Below the pieces are notes generated by a model. That model was not told the DNA's origin. It searched no databases and saw only the letters and a list, made by a program, of their open reading frames with translations. The translations under genes were made by a program, and so were the position numbers. A stretch of 64,000 nucleotides of DNA from Paracholeplasma brassicae (GTDB lineage Bacteria > Bacillota_I > Bacilli_A > Acholeplasmatales > UBA5453), in contig NC_022549.1 of NCBI RefSeq assembly GCF_000967915.1, forward strand, positions 595,522 through 659,521, read 5' to 3'. This document shows, one piece after another, positions 19,277 to 27,825 of the stretch. Numbering within the stretch: the first letter of the stretch is position 1; every line of letters starts with the position of its first letter.

Positions 19277-20170
19277 ATGACTTATCTAACAGAAGTAAAA
19301 TTAAATCTTAAACCTATTTTTCACCTATTTTTGAAGATTAGCGGTATAGTATTTTCAGTTTTTGCAATTTTGGTGACTTTTATATCTTTAGAAGATATTG
19401 GTCTAACTAATATTTGGCATAAAATCGGAATTATTATATCAATTTTAGTACTTTCGCTAATAATGAGTATGATTTTAATTTTGTTTTTATTCAAGAAAAA
19501 TCGAATATGGTCTAATGGGAAAAACAAAGTATTTGCAAGTTATGGAGATCTAATAAAATATGCCTTTAAAGTAAAAGAGAAAAACAAGAGGATAATTGTA
19601 ATACCTGTAAATGACACATTTGAAACAATTGTTGATGTTGGAGGCGAAAAAGTAGTAAATCCTCTTGTTTCACCCAATTCATTACACGGAATATGGATAG
19701 AAGAATTCTGTAAAAAATATGAAATTACTGTCAATGAACTAAATTCAAGGATAAGTGCGAATTTAAAATTACAAAATCGAAAACCAGTTCAAATTTACAG
19801 TGAAGATGAAAAACGACGCGGAAATAAGGAAAAATATGATTTAGGAACAGTTGCGATACTTAATGCAGGTAATACTATATTTTATTTAGTTGCAATTTCA
19901 GAATTTGATGAGAAAAATAATGCACAGTCTAATAAAATATATATTAGAAAAGCTGTCGAAACACTTATTGAGTTTTATGATGAAAATGGACAAGGGTTTC
20001 CTCTGTATATGCCACTTATGGGGACGGGAACTTCTAGAGCAAAACTTACTCATAAACAATCTTTAAAGTTGATAAAATCTGGTATTTTTGCTTTCGAAGA
20101 AAAGATAAATGGCCAAATAAATATTATCGTTTTTCATAAAGATAGAGATAAAATTTCAATATTTGATTAA
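19277..20170 (+). CDS. thsA: Thoeris type II-like ThsA: two-TM protein with macro-like domain
   Basis: 297 residues; ATG after AGAGGTGATGTCAA. Two transmembrane helices lie at about 13-35 and 46-72, followed by a soluble domain from about 80: IIVIPVNDTFETIVDVGG, LVSPNSLHGIWIEEF and PLYMPLMGTGTSRA. This pattern fits the DUF6430/macro-like domain found in TM-macro ThsA effectors. In type II Thoeris the TIR enzyme makes a nucleotide signal (reported as histidine-ADP-ribose) that the macro domain binds, and the membrane part then kills or arrests the infected cell. The TIR-like gene 48 bases downstream supports the assignment. Recognition is from motif memory, not a search. Confidence 0.8.
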   Translation: MTYLTEVKLNLKPIFHLFLKISGIVFSVFAILVTFISLEDIGLTNIWHKIGIIISILVLSLIMSMILILFLFKKNRIWSNGKNKVFASYGDLIKYAFKVKEKNKRIIVIPVNDTFETIVDVGGEKVVNPLVSPNSLHGIWIEEFCKKYEITVNELNSRISANLKLQNRKPVQIYSEDEKRRGNKEKYDLGTVAILNAGNTIFYLVAISEFDEKNNAQSNKIYIRKAVETLIEFYDENGQGFPLYMPLMGTGTSRAKLTHKQSLKLIKSGIFAFEEKINGQINIIVFHKDRDKISIFD

Positions 20171-20218
20171 AGATCTAGATTTTTTACAATTAATGTAATT
20201 TAAAAAAGGAGAAACAGC

Positions 20219-20707
20219 ATGGCTTATAGAAACAAAACATATGTAGCTTTTGATGGTGATAACGACATAACCTATTATTATTTGATGAAGGCTTGGAAGG
20301 CGAATGATAATAATGATTTTGATTTTCACAATGCGCATGACTTAAATACGGCAAGAGATTCCTCACAAGAAGAATCAATAAAATCTCAGCTAAGAGTAAG
20401 GATGCAAAATTCTAAAATGTTTGTATTGCTAGTTGGAGATAAAACAAAATATTTGACTAAATTCGTTAAGTGGGAAGTTGAGAGTGCAATTAGAAGAGAA
20501 ATACCTATTGCTGTTGTTTATTTAAAAGATTATTCGAGGTTTGATGAAAAAATGTGCCCTACTTGGCTAAATAATGTTCTAAGTATTCACATTCCATTTA
20601 AAAAAACAATACTTCAATATGTTATTGACAATTGGCCAACTGTATCCAAGCAAAAAGAAGATAAAGGTCATTATTGGTACAGCGATGATTTCGTAAACAG
20701 TTTATAG
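20219..20707 (+). CDS. thsB: Thoeris type II-like ThsB: TIR-like (DUF1863) signalling enzyme
   Basis: 162 residues; ATG after AAAAAAGGAGAAA. The fold signature is that of MTH538/ThsB TIR-like proteins: TYVAFDGDNDITYYYLMKAW at the N-terminus (strand A and helix A), then FDFHNAHD, then KMFVLLVGDKTKYLTKFVKW, with the W-E-x-E segment at 85-88 supplying the likely catalytic glutamate, and IPIAVVYL as the next strand. The family cleaves NAD+ and makes a signal nucleotide on phage infection. Pairing with a TM-macro ThsA rather than a SIR2-SLOG ThsA points to type II. Which glutamate is catalytic cannot be fixed from sequence alone. Confidence 0.85.
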   Translation: MAYRNKTYVAFDGDNDITYYYLMKAWKANDNNDFDFHNAHDLNTARDSSQEESIKSQLRVRMQNSKMFVLLVGDKTKYLTKFVKWEVESAIRREIPIAVVYLKDYSRFDEKMCPTWLNNVLSIHIPFKKTILQYVIDNWPTVSKQKEDKGHYWYSDDFVNSL

Positions 20708-21211
20708 AAAAATCCCAATTTTAAACTAGATTGACCTATTATTGTAGAATTTACAATACATTTTTTGGTGTGCTAAAATATTAATAGGGTGCTAAATTTT
20801 ATTAGCACTAGTAACATTAGACAAATAGAAAGCATAGGTTTGATACAATTATATCAGGCCTTTTTTGCGCTATATAGAGCCGTTTCTCCATTCGCTCATA
20901 TTATTTGAACCTAAAAGCACCATGATTTTTGTCGATATTACCATTTTACTTAGAAATTCTACACGTTTACATTTTAAAATACACGATTTAAAATGAATTT
21001 ACATGATTTCAGTAGTCAAGATGTATATCGTAATATAAAACTGAGCCACCCATCGTCATTTAAAATTGAGCCATCAAGCGACAGACATATTTTATGTAAG
21101 GATTTGATTGAATATTCAATCATGTCCTTTTCTTTCATCAGTTGCTTATAGTCTTAACTAAATGTAAAAAAATAGTGTTTTCTTTGGTCTTGCGATCCTT
21201 TTTATGATAGA
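20708..21211. other. Gene-free island edge with decayed IS-like repeats
   Basis: No credible ORF. Three things are visible. (1) GTGCTAA at 20789-20795 is the inverted partner of TTAGCAC at 20802-20808. (2) Related short repeats occur around 20957-21010 (ctacacgttta, atacacgattta, ttacatgattt), and a pair of near copies follows, AAACTGAGCCACCC and AAATTGAGCCATCA, around 21040-21075. Stacks of such repeats resemble the ends of IS21-type elements after loss of istA/istB. (3) A hairpin AAGGA-tt-TGATTGAA / TTCAATCA-tg-TCCTT at 21098-21129, followed by TTTTCTTT, looks like a terminator. I read this stretch as mobile-DNA scar at the island boundary. Confidence 0.4.
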
Positions 21212-21240
21212 ATGACAAAAAACAGTTAAGTGTTTATAAT
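21212..21240 (+). promoter_or_regulatory. Promoter of chrA
   Basis: ATGACA (21212-21217), a 17-base spacer and a perfect TATAAT (21235-21240). The ATG at 21283 follows a GAGGTGAGG ribosome site. An inverted repeat brackets the -10 box. Confidence 0.65.
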
Positions 21241-21258
21241 GAAATGGTTACACTTAAC
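21225..21258. promoter_or_regulatory. Putative operator: 9-bp inverted repeat around the chrA -10 box
   Basis: GTTAAGTGT (21225-21233) and ACACTTAAC (21250-21258) are perfect inverted copies with a 16-base centre that contains TATAAT. A dimeric repressor bound here would block the promoter. The cognate regulator is not obvious in the window. Confidence 0.55.
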
Positions 21259-21282
21259 GGATTAAGATGAGGTGAGGCTCGG

Positions 21283-22455
21283 ATGAATAAAATTAGTTAT
21301 CAAACTTTCTTATGGGACGTCTTGATGTGTTCATTAGGCTCTTATGGTGGGCCAGAGGCACACTATGGGGTCTTTTCATCGATCTTGGTAGAAAAAAAGC
21401 AGTATTTGACTGAAAATGAGTTAACAGAATTAATTGGTTTATACGCCTTAGTGCCAGGACCAAGTAGTACTCAAACGATTACTGCGATTGGTTATAAGGT
21501 TGGCGGGGCAAAGCTTGCGTTTTTAACGTTTTTGGTTTGGGCAATGCCAGCCATTTTAATCATGGCACTATTTGGTGTATTTTTTTCACAGGTAAGCAAA
21601 AACGATGCTTGGAAACCCATTGTTAGTTATCTACCAGCCATTGCGGTTTCATTTATTGTGTTTGCGGCTTACAAGTTATCTTTTCGTGTGGTAAAGAACC
21701 GTAAGGATTTGGTTTTTTATGGTGTGATGTTATTACTTGGATTACTGCTTGTACCTTATTCGGTGTTTGTCGTACCATTATTACTTGTTAGTGGCGGTCT
21801 TGTTCGATTACTACCAAAGCTTAAAGATAGAACGAAAAGTGAGGTAGCACTTAAACCAAGGTGGGCAATTCTTGGATTAATTGTATTTATCGCCTTAATT
21901 AACGAGGTGTTGTTTTATGAATTCAAAGAACCACTTGTGACGTTATTTACGTCATTTTATCGTTATGGGTATTCAGTTATTGGAGGGGGTCAAATTGTGA
22001 TTCCTTTAATGATTCAAGATTTAGTTCAAACGCAGTCTTTAATTTCACTTTCAGATTTTCTTTCTGGCTATGCGATTGATCAAGCCGTTCCAGGGCCTTT
22101 GTTTAGCTTTGCTGCATTCGTATCAGCCAGATCATTTCAAACGTCTCAGTTCGCCTTTTTATTTGGTATCATTGGTGGTCTTAGTATCTTTCTACCAGGT
22201 ATATTACTGGTATACTTTATATTCCCATTATGGAAAACACTTAGAAGAACGCCACTAATGACGTCCTTCTTAAGTGGGGTTTCACTAACAGCAGCAAGCT
22301 TAATTTTAATGACTGCGATTAACGCAACCATTAATTTAAGTGAGCATCCACTTGAGTATGTGGTTTTAGCTATAGGCGCTTTGTTGTTACTCACAAAGAA
22401 AATACCAGCCCCACTCATTGTCTTAGGTGCGGCTTTGTTGGGGTTTATCATTTAA
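21283..22455 (+). CDS. chrA: Chromate transporter, ChrA (CHR) family
   Basis: 390 residues, full-length two-domain CHR protein with about 10-12 hydrophobic segments. The two homologous halves each carry the family signature: GGPEAHYGVF ... YALVPGPSSTQT in the first and GGGQIVIP ... IDQAVPGPLFSFAAF in the second. CHR proteins are inner-membrane antiporters that export chromate, taken up by accident through sulfate carriers. It is single-gene, starts at ATG 21283 after GAGGTGAGG, and is followed by a terminator. The promoter holds a candidate operator, so expression may be inducible. Substrate is inferred from the family. Confidence 0.9.
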   Translation: MNKISYQTFLWDVLMCSLGSYGGPEAHYGVFSSILVEKKQYLTENELTELIGLYALVPGPSSTQTITAIGYKVGGAKLAFLTFLVWAMPAILIMALFGVFFSQVSKNDAWKPIVSYLPAIAVSFIVFAAYKLSFRVVKNRKDLVFYGVMLLLGLLLVPYSVFVVPLLLVSGGLVRLLPKLKDRTKSEVALKPRWAILGLIVFIALINEVLFYEFKEPLVTLFTSFYRYGYSVIGGGQIVIPLMIQDLVQTQSLISLSDFLSGYAIDQAVPGPLFSFAAFVSARSFQTSQFAFLFGIIGGLSIFLPGILLVYFIFPLWKTLRRTPLMTSFLSGVSLTAASLILMTAINATINLSEHPLEYVVLAIGALLLLTKKIPAPLIVLGAALLGFII

Positions 22456-22463
22456 GATTAAAG

Positions 22464-22487
22464 AAGATCCTTTTTGGATCTTTTTTT
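22464..22487 (+). terminator. Terminator after chrA
   Basis: AAGATCC (22464-22470), loop TTTTT, GGATCTT (22476-22482), then a run of T to 22487. Confidence 0.8.
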
Positions 22488-22492
22488 CATGT

Positions 22493-22520
22493 AATAAGAA
22501 AAAAGCACAACTTTGTGCTT
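22493..22520 (-). terminator. Terminator of the LemA-TPM operon
   Basis: On the minus strand AAAGCACAA pairs with TTGTGCTTT and is followed by TTTTCTT. It lies immediately after the TAA (22521-22523) that closes the Gly/Ser tail of the interrupted TPM gene, which supports that tail as part of the original gene. Confidence 0.75.
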
Positions 22521-22724
22521 TTAACGTCTGCGTTTGAATAAACCAATCCCACCAGAAGAGCCACCGCCACCTTTAAGTTTAATCAACCCAAAGGTCGATA
22601 GCCCACCAAATAAAGCGATTAGTATGAATGTAAAGGGCGAAAATGAGCCTGTAAATAGTGAGCTGAAAAGATAAAACAAAATAAACTGGCTTTGTTGTTC
22701 ATCCTCAGGTAGATAAGGTGCAGC
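22521..22724 (-). pseudogene. Detached C-terminal part of the TPM protein (TM helix and Gly/Ser tail)
   Basis: Directly after the TGA that ends the upstream TPM ORF, the same frame stays open for 67 codons. It reads AAPYLPEDEQQSQF, then a hydrophobic segment (FTFILIALFGGLSTFGL), then LKGGGGSSGGIGLFKRRR and a TAA. A transmembrane helix followed by a GGGGSSGG tail is the standard end of YgcG-type TPM proteins, so one nonsense codon separates two halves of one gene. It has no start codon or ribosome site of its own. Confidence 0.75.
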
Positions 22725-23291
22725 TCATAGTTCATCAAAATAGACGTCCATATCATAAACAATGGGTGTTTCTTCATAAAGATTGACATAGAAGTGATTG
22801 AGTAGCTCGTAGTTTAGTCTCATTACCATTAAATCAGGGATGTCGTAGTTGTCTTCGTGATAAAGGTTTTCCTCAATGAGGTTAGATAAACTTGGGATGG
22901 GTAGGTAAGGCTCTAAGTTATAGCCGATTTCAATGGCGTAAGCCTCTAATTGTTTCGATTCATACTCACTGGTGTCATCCTTACTAAAGTAGAGGATAAC
23001 CAAAAGACCCATGTCGTTTTTACCAATCTTAAACGATCGGAAGAGTTCGGTTTTATCGTACTTATCAATGTCTTTTTCATCATTAATTAAAAACGTAACG
23101 TAGACGATTTGTATTTCACCATAGGTTTCGTATAAATACCGGTTGTAAGAGACAATTTCTCTTTCGGTGTAAGTCATTAAGGCATCGGCGTAGTCATTTA
23201 CGTAGAATTGGTTATAAGGCTTTGGAAGACTCGATTTCTGACAAGAGACTAAAGTCAGTGTCAAGATCACGAGCGATAAAAGCTTTTTCAT
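22725..23291 (-). CDS. TPM-domain lipoprotein (YgcG-like), truncated by an in-frame TGA
   Basis: 188 residues. The N-terminus LLSLVILTLTLVSCQKS is a lipoprotein signal with lipobox LVSC. It is followed by a TPM domain (FYVNDYADALMTYTEREIVS ... YGEIQIVYVTFLINDE ... MGLLVILYFSKDD). TPM proteins are extracytoplasmic and membrane-anchored, and often pair with LemA, as here, where the LemA stop is two bases upstream. The usual C-terminal transmembrane helix and Gly/Ser tail are encoded in the same frame beyond the TGA at 22725-22727. As read, the product lacks its second membrane anchor but would still be tethered by lipid. TGG-to-TGA point mutation is the simplest explanation. Confidence 0.8.
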   Translation of the reverse strand: MKKLLSLVILTLTLVSCQKSSLPKPYNQFYVNDYADALMTYTEREIVSYNRYLYETYGEIQIVYVTFLINDEKDIDKYDKTELFRSFKIGKNDMGLLVILYFSKDDTSEYESKQLEAYAIEIGYNLEPYLPIPSLSNLIEENLYHEDNYDIPDLMVMRLNYELLNHFYVNLYEETPIVYDMDVYFDEL

Positions 23292-23293
23292 GA

Positions 23294-23887
23294 TTAGTCG
23301 CCAAAATCAATGTTTGGGACCTCGTCAACGCCTTCATTAATACGCCAGTAAGAAAGATTAGATTCAAATGAGTAAATGTTTTGATAAATATTACCAGGAA
23401 ATCTTCTAACAGTTCTATTGTAGGAAGCAACATCGTTGTTGTAATCCCTTCTTGCGACACTAAGGGAAGATTCAAGGACGTAAATCGTATCTAATAAGCC
23501 GTTAAAGGCAGAAGAAACACTTAGGTTTGGGTTATCCTCAATCACTACTAAGAGTTGTGTGATTGCCTGTGACTCAAGCGCATCTGCCTCTGCTAGTGCA
23601 TCAACGTCGTTTGAGGCACTTGCGGCTAAGTATTTCGTTCTTGCCTCTAAGATGAGCTCATAAATGGCTTGTTCGTGTTCTTGTAAACCAGAGACGGTAG
23701 AAACCATTTGTGTGATGGTGTCGTGTCGTTGTTCAAGACGGTTATACACTTGGGCGTAGGATTCATTGATGTTTTCATCTAAGCTAACCAAGCGGTTATA
23801 GTAACTAACCGACATTATGCCAAGGATTAAAGAAACGATAAGTATTAGAGAAACAGATGCGATTAAAACGTATTTGGTTGTTTTCAT
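23294..23887 (-). CDS. lemA: LemA family membrane protein
   Basis: 197 residues with one N-terminal membrane helix (about 7-29), then the helical LemA domain: YYNRLVSLDENINESYAQVY, the conserved NRLEQRHDTITQMV stretch, a long helix around DALAEADALESQAITQLLVV, and the family-typical YNRTVRRFPGNIYQ near residue 165. The ATG follows AAGGAGG at good spacing. It is the first gene of a two-gene operon with a TPM-domain lipoprotein, a common pairing. Its cellular function is unknown. Read divergently from galK, with about 270 bases between them. Confidence 0.92.
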   Translation of the reverse strand: MKTTKYVLIASVSLILIVSLILGIMSVSYYNRLVSLDENINESYAQVYNRLEQRHDTITQMVSTVSGLQEHEQAIYELILEARTKYLAASASNDVDALAEADALESQAITQLLVVIEDNPNLSVSSAFNGLLDTIYVLESSLSVARRDYNNDVASYNRTVRRFPGNIYQNIYSFESNLSYWRINEGVDEVPNIDFGD

Positions 23888-24161
23888 GATTAGGCCTCCT
23901 TCATAGATAAATTCTATTTGATTAGCATTATACCCCTAGTTATTTTGAATATCAAATAATAAAAGCTATAATTAGCACATTTTTTAGAAATTACTAATAA
24001 TTGAAATAAAATGTTTGCATAAATGGTGAAATTATGAGAAATTGCCTGGATTGAAAGATGTGTTTTTCTATAAAAGACCTATAAAAAATGACTATTTGAG
24101 AAAGACAATTAAAAAGCCAATCAAAATAGTCTATAATAAAGAAAAAGGATGTGTGATTTAA

Positions 24162-25313
24162 ATGGATATCAAAAAAGAATTTTTAGATGTGTATGGTATC
24201 GAACCGGATGTTTCTTATTACTCACCAGGTCGTGTGAACTTAATTGGGGAACACATTGATTATAACGGCGGCCTTGTTTTTCCTGCGGCCATCTCACTAG
24301 GCACGTATGCTGCGGTAAAAGTAAGAAAAGACCAAGTGTTCAGGTTTCATTCAGATAACTTTAAGGAATTAGGCATCATTCAAGTGAGTCTTAACTCACT
24401 AGATTATGATAGCAGCCACGAATGGACAAACTATGTCAAGGGTGTCTTAAAATACGTCAATGAAAATTACGAAGGTGTAACCTTTGGGTTTGATTTAGAG
24501 GTCAATGGGACACTACCACCTGCCTCAGGTCTATCATCAAGTGCCTCACTACAAGTGCTTGTTGCCTATATTTGTAATGATCTCTATGAGTTAGGGTTAA
24601 CTAGAGAGAAAATGGCACTGATTGCTCAACACGTTGAAAACAACTACATGGGCATGCACTGCGGGATTATGGATCAGTTAATCATTGCTAAAGGGATTAA
24701 AAATAAAGCCTTGTTAATGAATACGGCTACCCTTGAGACAACCCCTGTGGATGCGTTTTTTGAAGGTTATACGTGGGTGATTATGAATTCTAACTACAAA
24801 CGTAAAACGACCGAATCCAAATACAATGAACGAGTAAGAGAAACCAAAGAAGGTTTAAGAATCATTCAACAAACAAAGGTTTGTAAGTACTTGTGTGATT
24901 TAACACCTTCAGAGTTTGATGAAGTTAAAAACGAGATTAAAGACGACGTCATCCTAAGACGTGTCAGACACGTCATTAATGAACAACAACGCGTTCTAGA
25001 TAGTAAAACAGCGTTATCAACCAAAGACGCCAATTGGTTTGGTCGTCTCTTAAATGAGTCACATCAATCCTTAAAAGATGATTATGAAGTCACTGGATTT
25101 AACTTAGACTCACTGACTAATGCCGCAAGAACACACAAGGCCCTAGGTGCACGTGTGACTGGGGCAGGCTTTGGTGGGTGTGCAATAGCGCTAGTTAAAA
25201 ACGAAGACGTCAATGAAATGATTGAAAAAACAAAGAAAACCTATTATGAAGAGACAAAGACCAAAGCCGAATTCTACTTAGTTGAGTTTACCGACGGGGT
25301 CAGCAAATTATGA
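24162..25313 (+). CDS. galK: Galactokinase
   Basis: 383 residues. GHMP-kinase signatures are clear: SPGRVNLIGEHIDYNGG at 22-38 (galactokinase signature), LPPASGLSSSASLQ (ATP-binding loop) near 120-133, and GARVTGAGFGGCAIALV near the C-terminus. It phosphorylates galactose to galactose-1-phosphate in the Leloir pathway, in the cytoplasm. First gene of a galK-galM-galT operon; its TGA overlaps the ATG of galM (ATGA). An AAGGATG ribosome site precedes the start, and TATAAT at 24132-24137 is a probable -10 box with a poor -35. No galE is in the window, so UDP-galactose epimerisation must be encoded elsewhere. Confidence 0.96.
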   Translation: MDIKKEFLDVYGIEPDVSYYSPGRVNLIGEHIDYNGGLVFPAAISLGTYAAVKVRKDQVFRFHSDNFKELGIIQVSLNSLDYDSSHEWTNYVKGVLKYVNENYEGVTFGFDLEVNGTLPPASGLSSSASLQVLVAYICNDLYELGLTREKMALIAQHVENNYMGMHCGIMDQLIIAKGIKNKALLMNTATLETTPVDAFFEGYTWVIMNSNYKRKTTESKYNERVRETKEGLRIIQQTKVCKYLCDLTPSEFDEVKNEIKDDVILRRVRHVINEQQRVLDSKTALSTKDANWFGRLLNESHQSLKDDYEVTGFNLDSLTNAARTHKALGARVTGAGFGGCAIALVKNEDVNEMIEKTKKTYYEETKTKAEFYLVEFTDGVSKL

Positions 25314-26326
25314 TAAAAGCGATTAAACATGAAAACAAAGGATTAAAAACGACTGAACTGGTGCTTAGTAACGATAAATTCGAGGTCAGTTTATCGACCT
25401 ACGGGGCTTCAATCTACAAATATCACTACTTAAAAAGAAATGGGACTTGGGTAAATCTACTAATACATCCAAGTGATTACGAGGATTTCTTATTTAATCG
25501 TTCTTATTATGGTAAAACCGTTGGTAGAACCTCAGGACGTTTGTTCTTACCTTCTTATGAGATTAATGGTAAGACCTACAAATTAGAAAGTCATGGGGAT
25601 CCTCACGTCAAACTTCATGGGGGAAAAGACGGTTTTTCATTTCAGAATTTTGAGGTCATAATGGTTGATGAGGCATTAAACGAAGTCGTATTTTATTACC
25701 GGTCTAAAGACATGGAAGAAGACTACCCAGGTAACCTAGATTTACATGTTACATATAGACTAACAGCCGAAGGTCTTGAAATTAGTTATGAAGCAACCAG
25801 TGATGAGGACACGTTATGTAATCTAACCAATCACGCGTATTTCAATCTAGATCTTAAAAAAGACTACATTTACGATCATCAGTTAGAGTTAAACGCGCAT
25901 GAGTATTTGGAGCTAGATGATCAATATCACTACTTAAAGACGACGAAGTCTCATTATACGTGTTATGACTTTACAAAGGTTAAACAAATCAAAGACAACT
26001 TAAACCCGCTCATCAAATCCAAAAAACTTGGTTTTGATACGCCTTTTATGACACAACAAGAAACCGATTATAAGGGTAAGCTTGTCTCAAGTGAATCCAA
26101 ACTACAATTTGAACTCTACACCAGTTATCCGTGTGTCGTGATCTACACACATAACTATAAATCAAATTGCGCGCTTGAAGGGATCAATACCAATGGCATC
26201 CACAGTTCGATTTGTTTAGAAGCACAGTTTGAACCAGCAGGTATTCACCATAAGAACTTAAATTCAAGTATTTTAGAAAAAGATAAGAAATATCAACACT
26301 ACATTAAATATCTAGTTAAAGAATAG
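25310..26326 (+). CDS. galM: Aldose 1-epimerase (galactose mutarotase)
   Basis: 338 residues, starting in a 4-base overlap with galK. Family features: YGASIYKYHY near the N-terminus, GKTVGRTSGRL, the histidine in KLHGGKDGFS, CNLTNHAYFNLDL (the NHAYFNL signature with the catalytic His), and E in CLEAQFEPAG near the C-terminus (catalytic Glu). It interconverts beta- and alpha-D-galactose, feeding GalK. It is cytoplasmic, with no signal peptide. Co-transcription with galK and galT fixes the substrate as galactose with good confidence. Confidence 0.93.
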   Translation: MIKAIKHENKGLKTTELVLSNDKFEVSLSTYGASIYKYHYLKRNGTWVNLLIHPSDYEDFLFNRSYYGKTVGRTSGRLFLPSYEINGKTYKLESHGDPHVKLHGGKDGFSFQNFEVIMVDEALNEVVFYYRSKDMEEDYPGNLDLHVTYRLTAEGLEISYEATSDEDTLCNLTNHAYFNLDLKKDYIYDHQLELNAHEYLELDDQYHYLKTTKSHYTCYDFTKVKQIKDNLNPLIKSKKLGFDTPFMTQQETDYKGKLVSSESKLQFELYTSYPCVVIYTHNYKSNCALEGINTNGIHSSICLEAQFEPAGIHHKNLNSSILEKDKKYQHYIKYLVKE

Positions 26327-26335
26327 GGAGGTCAA

Positions 26336-27772
26336 ATGAAAGAACATCTAAATGCACTACTAACCTATGGCTTAAATAAACAGATCGTTACAAATCTAGA
26401 CCAAGCCAAAGAAAACTTATCAAAATTGTATGAGACTTCGTTTGATTATCAAGCAGTTAATCAACCGATTGAAATAACCTTAGAAAACTTACTTAACTGG
26501 GCAAATCAAAAATCGTTATTTGAACCAAACACCATCGAAGAGCGTGATTCGTTTGAGGCGTACTTGTTTGATTTGATTATGGAAAGCCCAATGGAAGTCA
26601 AAGCACACTTTAGCAAGTTATTTAAAAAAGACAAAGAACAGGCGTTTGACTATTTGTATACATTATCAAAAGACATTAACTACATTAAAACCAAACGTTT
26701 AAAAGAAAACGTGACTTTTTTATCGGATTCCAAGTATGGTTATCTAGAAATTACAATTAATCTATCCAAACCTGAAAAAGATCCAAAAGACATTGAAAAA
26801 GCCCTAAAAGAGAAAAAGATTCAATCAGAAGGACCTAAATGCGTGATTTGTAAGGAAAATGAACGAAACTACAAAAATGCAAGATCTAACCTTCGAATCA
26901 TTCCGCTAGAACTTAATCACAAGTTGTGGCATTTTCAATATTCACCTTATGGGTATTTTAATGAGCATAGCATTGTCTTGAGTGACGTTCATGAAAACAT
27001 GAAAATCAGTGATGAGACGTTTATCAATCTATTAGATTTTCTCGATTACATGCCGAGTTATTTCATCGGTTCAAACGCTGACTTACCGATTGTTGGTGGT
27101 TCAATTCTTAATCATGACCACTACCAAGCAGGTAGACACAGCTTTCCAATTGAAAAGGCAAGTGTTAGAAAAACCTATAAGCCTTTTAAAGAGGTCTCAA
27201 TTGAACATTTGAACTGGCCATTATCAACGATCCGTTTAACCTCATTAGATAAAGCGCAGTTATTAGCGGTCGCAAGCATTCTTTTAAGCCTTTGGCAAAC
27301 GTATGACAATGAAGCGCTTGACATCATTTCAAACACAAATCAAGCACATAACACCATCACGCCAATCGCAAGAAAAGTAGGCGATCTTTACCAGTTTGAT
27401 TTAATTCTTAGAAATAACCGAACGACTAAAGATTACCCAGGTGGGATTTTTCACCCACATGAAGAGAAATGGCACATCAAGAAAGAGAATATCGGATTGA
27501 TTGAAGCCATGGGTTTAGCTGTACTACCTGCTAGGCTTAAACAAAGTCTTAAAAAAGCACTGGACTACGTTAATGAAAATGTCATTGATGATTCAATCAT
27601 GGTGCATAAAGCATGGCTTGATCAATTGAAAAAAACTAAAAAACACTATTCGCTAGATGAGCTATATCAAGCGGTCGGACACGTATTTGAAGCAGTATTA
27701 GAAGACTGTGGCGTGTTTAAACTAGACGAACAAGGCTTTGATGCGATAGATTCATTCATTAAGCAACTCTAA
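26336..27772 (+). CDS. galT: Galactose-1-phosphate uridylyltransferase (Firmicutes GalT type)
   Basis: 478 residues, ATG after GGGAGG, nine bases beyond galM. The catalytic segment is GGSILNHDHYQAGRH with H260-D-H262-Y-Q264, the HxHxQ motif of GalT with nucleophile His262. CxxC (CVICKEN) near 169, EHSIVL, and NRTTKDYPGGIFHPH agree with the long Gram-positive type 2 GalT. It transfers UMP from UDP-glucose to galactose-1-phosphate. Last gene of the gal operon, ending at a strong bidirectional hairpin shared with the convergent TraX-like gene. Confidence 0.95.
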   Translation: MKEHLNALLTYGLNKQIVTNLDQAKENLSKLYETSFDYQAVNQPIEITLENLLNWANQKSLFEPNTIEERDSFEAYLFDLIMESPMEVKAHFSKLFKKDKEQAFDYLYTLSKDINYIKTKRLKENVTFLSDSKYGYLEITINLSKPEKDPKDIEKALKEKKIQSEGPKCVICKENERNYKNARSNLRIIPLELNHKLWHFQYSPYGYFNEHSIVLSDVHENMKISDETFINLLDFLDYMPSYFIGSNADLPIVGGSILNHDHYQAGRHSFPIEKASVRKTYKPFKEVSIEHLNWPLSTIRLTSLDKAQLLAVASILLSLWQTYDNEALDIISNTNQAHNTITPIARKVGDLYQFDLILRNNRTTKDYPGGIFHPHEEKWHIKKENIGLIEAMGLAVLPARLKQSLKKALDYVNENVIDDSIMVHKAWLDQLKKTKKHYSLDELYQAVGHVFEAVLEDCGVFKLDEQGFDAIDSFIKQL

Positions 27773-27781
27773 TATATAAAA

Positions 27782-27820
27782 AAAAGGAACTCAAGTTTAG
27801 CTAAACTTAAGTTCCTTTTG
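27782..27820. terminator. Bidirectional terminator between galT and the TraX-like gene
   Basis: AAAAGGAACT-c-AAGTTTA pairs with TAAACTT-a-AGTTCCTTTT around 27783-27818 with one internal mismatch. T-runs lie on both strands, so it can end both convergent genes. Confidence 0.8.
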
Positions 27821-27825
27821 TCATT

